DNA from: Planctomycetota bacterium
GTDB taxonomy: Bacteria; Planctomycetota; Planctomycetia; Planctomycetales; Planctomycetaceae
Assembly: GCA_022600195.1 (NCBI GenBank)
Contig: JAHZKX010000045.1
Coordinates: 248,001 to 312,000 of the forward strand
Length of the DNA: 64,000 nt
Reading direction: 5' to 3'
Shown: positions 56,529-64,000 of the stretch, piece after piece
Numbering within the stretch: position 1 is the first letter of the stretch
Layout of the letters: each line of letters opens with the position of its first letter
The notes under the pieces: generated by a model
The model's database searches: none
What the model saw: only the letters and a program-made list of their open reading frames with translations
Told to the model about the DNA's origin: nothing
Program-made: the position numbers and the translations under genes

Positions 56529-57545
56529 ATGCAAAATAACTTATCTTTCTGGTGGGGAATCGTTCTCGTAGTCTCATTCTCGGCGAATTGTGGTGCCGAT
56601 GAACCAGAAAAATCGAATCTGCAGGAAAAATATAAGGAATTTCAAAAGAAGGTTCTACAGATGAAAACGATGGGCGGACGTCAATTCTGGGGTGATGTAC
56701 AGTTTTTTCAAGGCTGGAAAATTCAACAGAACGTGATCAGCAAACATTATCGTCTGTTGAACTCTGCAGATCAGCGTCATGCAAGTGGAACACTGGAAGA
56801 ATGTCAGAAACGATTGGAAGAAATCAAAAAAGCCGAACACTTGAAACCAATGCAGGGGAAAGCTGTGATCTTGATTCATGGTATTATTCGTTCCTCAAAA
56901 TCATTCGATAAATTGAAGGCCGCCTGTCAAAAAACAGGTCGGATGGTGGTTCCGTTCGATTATCCCAGCACTCAACTAACGATACCCGAGAATGCAAAAT
57001 ATCTGGAACAGGTAATTCATTCATTAGAAGGAATTAAAGAAATTGATTTTGTCGTACATAGTATGGGGGGGCTCGTGGTTCGTTCATGGCTTGATCAACA
57101 ATCGGTCGTCGATACCCGAGTGAAGCGGATGGTGATGTTGGGTGTACCTAACAGAGGCGCTGACATGGCGGACCGGTTTCGTTCCAACCTGTTGTTTAAA
57201 GTTATCTTTGGTCCCGCTGGTCAACAGCTGGTAACCGAGGAGAACAACGATTTTATTGCCGACCTGCCCACGCCTCCCTTTTCTTTTGGCATTATTGCCG
57301 GCGGTCGGAATACGTTGAAAGGATACAATCCACTGATTCGTGGAGACAATGATGGTACAGTGGGAGTACACAGCACACGATTACCGGGTGCTGCCGATTA
57401 TATCTTACTACCCGTTTTACATTCCTTTATGATGAATGATTCAGAGGCGATTGCACATACTCTACGGTTTCTGGAGACGGGGCGATTTCGCGAGTCAGAT
57501 GAAGTGCAACCGATTCCTGTCGCGGAAACAGCTACGAATCCCTGA
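56529..57545 (+). CDS. Secreted triacylglycerol-lipase-like alpha/beta hydrolase
   Basis: The 338-residue protein has a signal peptide (1-22, with a Cys at 21 that could be lipidated but lacks a clear lipobox). Oxyanion motif LIHGI (115-119), nucleophile Ser178 in VVHSMGG, Asp275 in NDGTV and His298 give a complete triad. It is like secreted lipases or PGAP1-type esterases. A small membrane gene follows by about 70 bases. Confidence 0.85.
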   Translation: MQNNLSFWWGIVLVVSFSANCGADEPEKSNLQEKYKEFQKKVLQMKTMGGRQFWGDVQFFQGWKIQQNVISKHYRLLNSADQRHASGTLEECQKRLEEIKKAEHLKPMQGKAVILIHGIIRSSKSFDKLKAACQKTGRMVVPFDYPSTQLTIPENAKYLEQVIHSLEGIKEIDFVVHSMGGLVVRSWLDQQSVVDTRVKRMVMLGVPNRGADMADRFRSNLLFKVIFGPAGQQLVTEENNDFIADLPTPPFSFGIIAGGRNTLKGYNPLIRGDNDGTVGVHSTRLPGAADYILLPVLHSFMMNDSEAIAHTLRFLETGRFRESDEVQPIPVAETATNP

Positions 57546-57612
57546 ATTCAAACGAGAGAGAATTTTTAAGTATCACGTTGAAATGGTGAATTTTTATAAT
57601 CAAAAAAAATGA

Positions 57613-58029
57613 ATGATAATCAGCATGGATCAAGACAAAAAACATCTTAAGCGACTTTCCCAAATACAGATTCTTTATGGAATTCTGAACCTGTTCGTAT
57701 CTTACTTTTACTATCAGGAAATTTTTGTTCTCGTCGACGGTTATCGAAAAGACCTTGAAAAAAACAATCCGGAAGTACAAGTGGCGCTCTTGATAGGCTT
57801 CGGTTTTATACTGTTTTTAATTGGGATCGCAATTTTGTTTTGCATTATTCTGGCAGGACAATCTCTGGCTCTCTATGAGAATTATACTCTTTGTCTGGTC
57901 GTGGCAATTGCGGAATGTCTGATCGTCCCCATCGGAACCATCATTGGCGTGTATACCATTATCATCCTGCGACGTGATTCTGTGAAAAAGCTGTTTGCGA
58001 TGCCCAAAGAAGAGAGCGGTTCAAGTTGA
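57613..58029 (+). CDS. Small membrane protein, unknown
   Basis: The 138-residue protein has about three or four hydrophobic segments (roughly 17-40, 60-85, 95-115) and a short charged end. I recognise no family. ATG 57625 is an alternative start. It may belong with the lipid/glycan genes that follow. Confidence 0.6.
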   Translation: MIISMDQDKKHLKRLSQIQILYGILNLFVSYFYYQEIFVLVDGYRKDLEKNNPEVQVALLIGFGFILFLIGIAILFCIILAGQSLALYENYTLCLVVAIAECLIVPIGTIIGVYTIIILRRDSVKKLFAMPKEESGSS

Positions 58030-58085
58030 TCTTTTGAGTCTACAATCGCCTCGTCTCATTCTTTCTGATAAAGCTCATTCTGTTT

Positions 58086-59138
58086 ATGTCCGATTCACAA
58101 GCTACGCCCTCTTCGAAGCCCGTTCCCGCCTGGGGTTGGAAATTGATTAAATGGGCATTGCTGGTGTCGGTCCTTTATTATGTGGGACGTCAGGGATATC
58201 AGCTATATCAGGAACAACGTGAAGCACTCACTGACATTCAAATCAAACCGATGTGGCTGATTTTATCAGGCGTATGCAGTGTTGTTGCCTGGCTACCTTC
58301 TGTCTGGTTCTGGCAGCGAATGATGATTGAATCGGGCGACAGTCCGGGTTTCTTGCCCACAGCGCGGGCCTATTATTGTGGTCATTTGGGAAAATATATT
58401 CCCGGTAAAATTTCAGTCTTACTCATTCGCGCGACACTAATGAAAGAGTTTGGAGTGCGTGTTTCGGTAGCAGCATTAACGGCTGCCTATGAGACGTTGG
58501 CGGTGATGGGTGTGGGGTTGGTGCTTTTTCTGGCGCTGGTGCCTTATGTCATCAATGTAGATCAACTTGCCGAATGGCCCGCCTGGATTCAGTCCATTCA
58601 ATCGCGGCCTGTGTTGGTACCGACACTGATTCTATTTGTTTTGTTTATCTCATTACCCTTCTTATCTCGTCTGATAAATCTGTTTTCACAAAAAATAACG
58701 AAATCCGATCTGGATGCATCCAAAGTAGAGAACCAGTCTTCGATTTCCATTCAATTGCTGTATGTGGGAGTTATTGCTTTTTTGATCAGCTGGGTTTTAC
58801 ACGGTTTAAGTTTGGGTCTGATTATTGCGTCGTTAGGGAATTCGGGACTGGATTGGCAGGAGTGGCCTCTCTGGACTGCTGCGATCTCTGCAGCGTTTGC
58901 CTTAGGTTTTGCTGCTTTATTTGCACCAGCAGGACTGGGAGTCCGCGAAGGACTGATTGCCTTGATTCTCGCTGGTTCCCCGACAATTGGACCGGTTAAT
59001 GCCTTTGTTGCCGCGTTATTGATCCGAATCGTCTCATTTGTTAGTGAATTATTGACAGCCTTTGTTTTATACTACTGTTTCAGTAATCGTGTTCAAATTA
59101 ATCACAATTCGACACAAAAAAATCCTGAAACACTCTGA
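58086..59138 (+). CDS. UPF0104/lysylphosphatidylglycerol-synthase TM-domain protein
   Basis: The 350-residue membrane protein has about eight helices and the [17 protein letters not shown] motif, as in the flippase-like TM domain of lysylphosphatidylglycerol synthases (UPF0104). No catalytic lysyltransferase domain is attached. It may flip or move a lipid-linked molecule. It is followed at 37 bases by a glycosyltransferase. Confidence 0.85.
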   Translation: MSDSQATPSSKPVPAWGWKLIKWALLVSVLYYVGRQGYQLYQEQREALTDIQIKPMWLILSGVCSVVAWLPSVWFWQRMMIESGDSPGFLPTARAYYCGHLGKYIPGKISVLLIRATLMKEFGVRVSVAALTAAYETLAVMGVGLVLFLALVPYVINVDQLAEWPAWIQSIQSRPVLVPTLILFVLFISLPFLSRLINLFSQKITKSDLDASKVENQSSISIQLLYVGVIAFLISWVLHGLSLGLIIASLGNSGLDWQEWPLWTAAISAAFALGFAALFAPAGLGVREGLIALILAGSPTIGPVNAFVAALLIRIVSFVSELLTAFVLYYCFSNRVQINHNSTQKNPETL

Positions 59139-59175
59139 AAAGTTGTTTTTATCTGTCGAGAGAAAGGGTTCAGTC

Positions 59176-60153
59176 ATGCTCTCCATCATGATCCCGGTAT
59201 TGAATGAAACCGAAAGTTTGCCGCAACTATATCAGGAAATCTGTGACACGAGCCAGGAGCATAATATCGATCTTGAAATGATCTTTATCGATGATGGTTC
59301 GACGGACACTTCCTGGGAAACTATTTCTCGTTTGGCGGCCAATGATGAGCGAGTTTCAGGGATACGATTCCGCAGAAACTTTGCCAAGGCGGCAGCGTTG
59401 ACGGCGGGCATGCGGGCCGCACGTGGTTCTGTCATCATGATGATGGATGCAGATCTGCAGGATGATCCCAAGGAGATTCCCCAATTTTTAGAAAAACTGA
59501 ATGAAGGTTATGATGTCGTTAATGGCTGGAAAGAACGCCGGCTTGATCCCTGGCATAAAGTCTATCCCAGTAAAGTATTTAACTGGATGGTCGGGAAACT
59601 GACTGGACTTCATCTGCACGATCATAATTGCGGATTGAAAATATTTCGTAAGGAAGTCGCAGCCGAAATTCGCATCTATGGGGAATTGCATCGTTTCATA
59701 CCAGTACTCGCTGATGCTCGTGGCTTTAAAGTGACAGAAATTACCATTCATCATCGGGAACGACAGCACGGTCATTCCAAGTATGGAGTGAGACGTTTTC
59801 TACGAGGTTTTCTTGACCTGTTAACCGTGCGATTTTTAACAGGTTATGGGCAGCGTCCTCAACATATGTTAGGAGCCGTTGGTATCTGCTGTCTTTTCCT
59901 TGGTCTGTTGGGGCTCGGGTATCTGGGGTTTATCTGGACCCTCACTAATCTTTTTGGAATGGAACTGGGGCCAATCGGCAATCGACCGTTGCTGGCCTAT
60001 TCAGTGGCCATGACAATTCTGGGGGGGCAGGCAATCAGCCTCGGTTTACTAGCGGAACTTATTGTCGCTTATACCGGTCGGCATCAGGATTCATACAGCA
60101 TCGCGGAGAGAACCGGGAACGCAGCAGAGAATGAGCAGGAGTTGATTGTCTAA
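59176..60153 (+). CDS. Glycosyltransferase family 2, dolichyl-phosphate-mannose-synthase-like with TM domain
   Basis: From the ATG at 59176 the protein has 325 residues: GT-A fold with IDDGS (38-42) and MDADLQDD (Asp91-x-Asp93), then two membrane helices (about 235-260 and 270-295) like ArnC/GtrB. It transfers sugar from a nucleotide sugar to polyprenyl phosphate. With the preceding UPF0104 gene it suggests lipid-linked sugar export. Confidence 0.9.
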   Translation: MLSIMIPVLNETESLPQLYQEICDTSQEHNIDLEMIFIDDGSTDTSWETISRLAANDERVSGIRFRRNFAKAAALTAGMRAARGSVIMMMDADLQDDPKEIPQFLEKLNEGYDVVNGWKERRLDPWHKVYPSKVFNWMVGKLTGLHLHDHNCGLKIFRKEVAAEIRIYGELHRFIPVLADARGFKVTEITIHHRERQHGHSKYGVRRFLRGFLDLLTVRFLTGYGQRPQHMLGAVGICCLFLGLLGLGYLGFIWTLTNLFGMELGPIGNRPLLAYSVAMTILGGQAISLGLLAELIVAYTGRHQDSYSIAERTGNAAENEQELIV

Positions 60154-60228
60154 AGTGATGCAGCATGCCTCACTGTCAATTCCTCTTATCTCCTGACTCT
60201 GTAGTTTTGTCTGAAAGTACAATTTGTA

Positions 60229-61623
60229 ATGAAGATTACTTTTCTCGGAGCAGCCGGCGAGGTAACTGGCAGTCAACATTTGATCGAAACAGACTCGCGA
60301 CGAATTTTGCTGGATTGCGGATTGTTTCAGGGTCATCGTGAGGAATCGTATTTAAAAAACAGCCAGTTTGCATATCCGCCGGAATCTCTGGACGCTGTTT
60401 TTTTATCACACGGGCATATGGATCATTGTGGCAATATACCACAGCTTTACAGCAAAGGCTTTCGTGGACCGATTTTTTGTACTTCGGCAACAGCAGACAT
60501 CGCTGAAATTATGCTGAAGGATAGTGCCCATATTCAGGCAGAAGATGCCCGGTATATGGCAAAAAAATTAGAAGAAAAACATCCGCCCATTGAACCGCTC
60601 TATTCACAAGATGATGTGATTGAAGTTGCCAAGCAATTTGAACGTCTGGAGTATCACGAGTGGCACGAATTGGGAGAAGATCTCAAGGTGCGTTTTTTAG
60701 ACGCCGGTCACATTCTAGGTTCTGCCATCATCGAATTGAAAATCAAAGATCAGAGGGAATGGAGGCATCTGGTCTTTACCGGCGATTTAGGTCGACGAGA
60801 TTTACCTCTACTCAGAGATCCGGAAACGATTGAAGGCTGTGAGATATTAATTTCAGAAAGCACCTATGGAAATCGAGTGCATGAAAAGGCCACAGACCTG
60901 AAAGAGGAACTTTTTCAGATTATTGATGAAGCATATCGTGTTGAGGGGCGTGTCATCATTCCAGCATTCAGTTTAGGCAGGACACAGCAGATCATTTATT
61001 ATTTGAATGATCTATATAATGAAAAACGGTTACCACATATTCCTATTTTTGTTGACAGCCCGCTCTCAACAAAATTGGTTTCCGTATTCCGACATCATAT
61101 TCATGAAATGGACAATGAAGTTCAGGCTGTGATCGAATCGGATCGAGATCTGTTTGGATTTTCATTACTCGATTATGTCTCTACGCGCGAAGAAAGTATC
61201 GCGCTCAATAAAAGAAAAGGGGCCTTTGTCGTCATTGCCGGGAGTGGTATGTGTGAAAATGGTCGTGTACGTCATCATCTGAAAAATGGAATTGAAAAAA
61301 TAGAAAATACTGTTGTACTCATGGGCTATCAAGCTGCTCACACCCTGGGGCGTCGATTAGTAAACCGCGTACCCAAAGTGAAAATATTTGATCGATATTA
61401 TCAGGTAAAAGCGAAAGTAGTTCAGCTCAGCGGGTTGTCCGGTCATGCAGATGTTGTTGACTTTAAATGGTGGTATGAAGAATCGGCAAAACGTGGAAAT
61501 ATTGGCCAGGTGTTTCTAGTCCATGGTGAGCCCGAATCCGCAACGGCCCTCTCTGAATTGATTCGCGATCAGTGTGATCTGGAGCCCATAATTCCTCAGT
61601 ATCAGCAATCTTTCGAAGTTTAA
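60229..61623 (+). CDS. Beta-CASP metallo-beta-lactamase RNase/exonuclease-like
   Basis: The 464-residue protein has HGHMDH (61-66), the GHILGSAII block, and the beta-CASP and RMMBL-like regions (GSGMCENGR, LSGHADVVDF), as in archaeal-type CPSF-like nucleases and RNA-processing enzymes. It should cut or degrade RNA using two metals. Its stop is seven bases before the ASCH gene, which looks like an operon. Confidence 0.88.
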   Translation: MKITFLGAAGEVTGSQHLIETDSRRILLDCGLFQGHREESYLKNSQFAYPPESLDAVFLSHGHMDHCGNIPQLYSKGFRGPIFCTSATADIAEIMLKDSAHIQAEDARYMAKKLEEKHPPIEPLYSQDDVIEVAKQFERLEYHEWHELGEDLKVRFLDAGHILGSAIIELKIKDQREWRHLVFTGDLGRRDLPLLRDPETIEGCEILISESTYGNRVHEKATDLKEELFQIIDEAYRVEGRVIIPAFSLGRTQQIIYYLNDLYNEKRLPHIPIFVDSPLSTKLVSVFRHHIHEMDNEVQAVIESDRDLFGFSLLDYVSTREESIALNKRKGAFVVIAGSGMCENGRVRHHLKNGIEKIENTVVLMGYQAAHTLGRRLVNRVPKVKIFDRYYQVKAKVVQLSGLSGHADVVDFKWWYEESAKRGNIGQVFLVHGEPESATALSELIRDQCDLEPIIPQYQQSFEV

Positions 61624-61630
61624 AGCTGAG

Positions 61631-62074
61631 ATGAAACAAGCAATCAAACATCCTGATAAAAGTCTGCCTGCATTGGGAATTCGACAACCCTGGGCGGAAC
61701 TGATTCTGCGTGGAATTAAAACAATCGAAATCCGCTCCAGCCAGACCCGGATTCGTGGACCAATCTATATTTATGCTTCCAAAAAACTGGCAAAAACGCC
61801 GCATGCTGATATAGCAGCCGAGAAAGCGGGGCTCAATGTTGAAGAGCTGCCCAGGGGCGTATTAATTGGGACGGTGGAAATCGTTGACTCGTTTCCCGTT
61901 CATCGAAAACATACTATTTCTGCGGGAGTTCCCGCCCAGCTTCTAAAAGGTAAATTCGGCTGGAAGCTGGCGAATCCTGAACGCTTGCAGACACTGATCA
62001 TCCCCGACTATCTGCCGTATGGTGTCTGGTTTTATCCCTATTTGCGTAAAAAGACCGGCGTTCGAAAGAAGTAG
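61631..62074 (+). CDS. ASCH-domain protein
   Basis: The 147-residue protein has the ASCH fold start GIRQPWAELILRGIKTIEIR and the conserved RGPIYIYASKK block. ASCH proteins resemble PUA domains and are expected to bind RNA. It is directly after the beta-CASP nuclease (seven bases). Confidence 0.85.
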   Translation: MKQAIKHPDKSLPALGIRQPWAELILRGIKTIEIRSSQTRIRGPIYIYASKKLAKTPHADIAAEKAGLNVEELPRGVLIGTVEIVDSFPVHRKHTISAGVPAQLLKGKFGWKLANPERLQTLIIPDYLPYGVWFYPYLRKKTGVRKK

Positions 62075-62096
62075 TTGCGCTATGAGATGAAAACGA

Positions 62097-62918
62097 TCAA
62101 CCTTTTGTTGCTGCCACCATTTCGCCAGCATAATCGCCGATGGTTTTGATAACGGAGTCATGACTTTGATTGGGATCAGAAAACGCAGCAAATTGTTTCA
62201 CGATAGCCGAACCAATAATAAACCCGTCCGCTTTACCTCGTAGCGTGTTGACATGCTTTGGTTGACTGATACCAAAACCAACGGCCAGAGGCAGATCTGT
62301 CAGTTTACGCAATGATTCCAGATGTGTTGTTAATTCTGGTGGAAGCTCATCACGAACACCGGTGATACCTGCGACCGAGATACAATAGATAAACCCACTG
62401 GCGGCTTGCATAATGCGCTTCGTACGACCTTCCGGGGTCAGCGGTGAAACGAGTTGGACCAGATCCAGGTTTGCCACATTAGTCTTCTCTGCAAATTCCG
62501 GTGCTTCATCACCTGGTAAGTCAGGCACAATCAGTCCGGAGAACCCGGCAGTTCGAGCTTCCTGCAAAAATTTGTCTGCCCCATAACGATAGATAATTGC
62601 ATAAGAGACCATGCCCACTAAGGGAGGTAGAGTAATAGATTGATCTGCTGACAGCACTTTCAAAGCTTCGAACAGCCTATGAACCTGAAATCCGTTATTT
62701 AAAGCCCGAGTGTAAGATTCTTGAATGACGGGGCCATCTGCAATAGGGTCGCTGTAAGGAAAACCGACTTCAATCAGGTCAACGCCTCGGCTTGCCAGCT
62801 CTCTTAAAACGGCGACTGTGGTATTGAGGTCTGGGTCCCCAGCAGTGATAAACGGCATGAACGCCATTCGGTTTTCTGAGGCCACCTGCTTAAATTTATC
62901 AGAAATTGATGTTGTCAC
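62097..62918 (-). CDS. trpA: Tryptophan synthase alpha subunit
   Basis: The 273-residue protein has catalytic Glu50 in LIEVGFPYSDP and Asp61 in ADGP. It splits indole-3-glycerol phosphate to indole, which passes to TrpB. It lies 69 bases after trpB in the same direction. Confidence 0.95.
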   Translation of the reverse strand: MTTSISDKFKQVASENRMAFMPFITAGDPDLNTTVAVLRELASRGVDLIEVGFPYSDPIADGPVIQESYTRALNNGFQVHRLFEALKVLSADQSITLPPLVGMVSYAIIYRYGADKFLQEARTAGFSGLIVPDLPGDEAPEFAEKTNVANLDLVQLVSPLTPEGRTKRIMQAASGFIYCISVAGITGVRDELPPELTTHLESLRKLTDLPLAVGFGISQPKHVNTLRGKADGFIIGSAIVKQFAAFSDPNQSHDSVIKTIGDYAGEMVAATKG

Positions 62919-62987
62919 GATTTAATACAATACTTTTACAGGAAGAAGAGAAACGTTTAATAGACGATGTGGATGGATATCAAGGAA

Positions 62988-64000
62988 TTAAATTTCCTGG
63001 CCTAACAGGCGAGCGACTTCATTTACGTCCTTATCGCCACGACCGGACAGGCAGACGACGATCGTCTCATCAGGACTGGACTCACGTGCCACTTTGAGGG
63101 CGTGGGCGATTGCATGTGATGATTCAATAGCCGGAATAATTCCTTCCAACTTAGCCATCACCTGGAAACCTTCCAACGCTTCGTCGTCGGTAATCGCTGC
63201 ATAGTTGACGCGACCTGAATCTTTCCAGTAACTGTGTTCCGGCCCGACTCCCGGGTAGTCCAAGCCTGCAGAAATCGAATGCACGTCCGAAGTTTGCCCA
63301 TCGTCATCCTGTAAAACATAACCAAAGCTACCATGCAGCACCCCTTTGGCACCATAGCTGAGTGTACTGGCATGCTCGCCCGGTTCCGGTCCTCTTCCGC
63401 CAGCTTCCACGCCTGTCAGTTTTACTGATTCATCGTCAATAAACGGGTAAAACATCCCGGCTGAATTAGAACCCCCTCCGACACAGGCGATTACCTGATC
63501 GGGAAGTTTACCCGTCTGTTCGAGACATTGCTCTCGCGTTTCAGAGCCGATGACAGATTGAAAATCGCGGACCATCATAGGAAAGGGGTGAGGCCCGATG
63601 ACAGAGCCGATGATGTAGTGAGTCGTTTCCACACTCGACATCCAGTCACGCATGGCTTCATTGACAGCGTCCCGCAAAGTGCGAGAACCGCTGGTCACAC
63701 TCCTCACTTCGGCCCCCATCATTTTCATATTGAACACATTCAGTTTTTGACGGCGAATGTCCTCTTCGCCCATATAAACGATGCATTCGAGACCGAAGCG
63801 GGCACAGGCGACCGCAGAGGCAACACCATGCTGGCCGGCCCCGGTTTCCGCGATGATACGTTTTTTCCCCATTCGAATTGCTAATAATGCTTGACCGATG
63901 GTGTTATTGATTTTGTGAGCGCCCGTGTGATTGAGGTCTTCCCGTTTAAAGAATATCTTTCCTCCGCCACAATGTTCAGTCAGCCGTTCCGCAAAATAAA
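62988..64000 (-). CDS. trpB: Tryptophan synthase beta subunit, N-terminus outside window
   Basis: The frame is open to the window edge, so the gene is cut at its 5' end; about 337 residues are visible. The PLP lysine lies in HTGAHKINN, followed by [16 protein letters not shown] and a late GGGSN phosphate-binding loop. It joins indole and serine to make tryptophan. trpA follows. Confidence 0.95.
   Translation of the reverse strand, partial: YFAERLTEHCGGGKIFFKREDLNHTGAHKINNTIGQALLAIRMGKKRIIAETGAGQHGVASAVACARFGLECIVYMGEEDIRRQKLNVFNMKMMGAEVRSVTSGSRTLRDAVNEAMRDWMSSVETTHYIIGSVIGPHPFPMMVRDFQSVIGSETREQCLEQTGKLPDQVIACVGGGSNSAGMFYPFIDDESVKLTGVEAGGRGPEPGEHASTLSYGAKGVLHGSFGYVLQDDDGQTSDVHSISAGLDYPGVGPEHSYWKDSGRVNYAAITDDEALEGFQVMAKLEGIIPAIESSHAIAHALKVARESSPDETIVVCLSGRGDKDVNEVARLLGQEI

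Noticed and set aside
1-64000. CRISPR array, prophage or defence island
   Set aside because: I saw no spaced repeat array, no phage structural or integrase genes, and no restriction or toxin-antitoxin genes; coding content is core or planctomycete-typical.

Overview
The window looks like chromosomal DNA of a marine planctomycete, probably close to Gimesia/Planctomyces. This is inferred from gene content: a sulfatase, DUF1571, DUF1802, FG-GAP, ThuA and TAT-exported Gfo/Idh proteins, a membrane-anchored Ser/Thr kinase, Flp-like pilin-type proteins, a scattered cell-wall regulator (MraZ), and moderate G+C. No name was checked against a database. Genes are short operons on both strands separated by strong hairpin terminators. 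I see no CRISPR array, prophage, insertion sequence or recognisable defence island. One tRNA-Glu is present.

Layout. 1-5400: the end of a sulfatase, an aldo/keto reductase, then a divergent sugar-acid module (enolase-superfamily dehydratase facing a cupin plus HpcH/HpaI aldolase). 5430-8053: a minus-strand operon of pyrF, an AlkA-type glycosylase and a YhdH-type reductase. 8342-16098: radical SAM/SPASM protein, rhamnogalacturonan-acetylesterase-like SGNH hydrolase, a secreted CxxCH protein, a metallo-beta-lactamase-fold protein and a large RND/MMPL exporter. 16105-20600: esterase, rsmD, FHA protein, response regulator with zinc ribbon, HU-like protein and csrA. 20717-25460: tRNA-Glu, DegT aminotransferase, CobW GTPase, mutY and an orphan mraZ whose promoter carries a palindromic operator.

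25930-33890: secreted or surface-related genes (Gfo/Idh, DUF1571, an unknown membrane protein, Flp-like protein, NupG-type permease, SH3 protein). 34444-38113: outer-membrane biogenesis genes in one direction (Skp-like chaperone, lpxC, lpxA, and a dehydrogenase overlapping lpxA that resembles GnnA of the diamino-sugar lipid A pathway). 38166-45772: bcp, a GH10-like protein lacking both catalytic glutamates, purC, a Ser/Thr kinase and an alpha/beta-hydrolase-like protein lacking its nucleophile serine. 45779-56318: SGNH hydrolase, ThuA protein, TrkH, FG-GAP protein, DUF1802, nucleotide-sugar dehydrogenase and oligopeptidase A. 56529-64000: a lipase, membrane lipid/glycan genes, a beta-CASP nuclease paired with an ASCH protein, and trpA plus the truncated end of trpB.

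The most interesting points are the operator-in-spacer mraZ promoter, the lpxC-lpxA-GnnA-like cluster, and three enzymes with altered catalytic residues (GH10-like, alpha/beta hydrolase, MutY). I do not see a clear multi-gene system that is wholly new.
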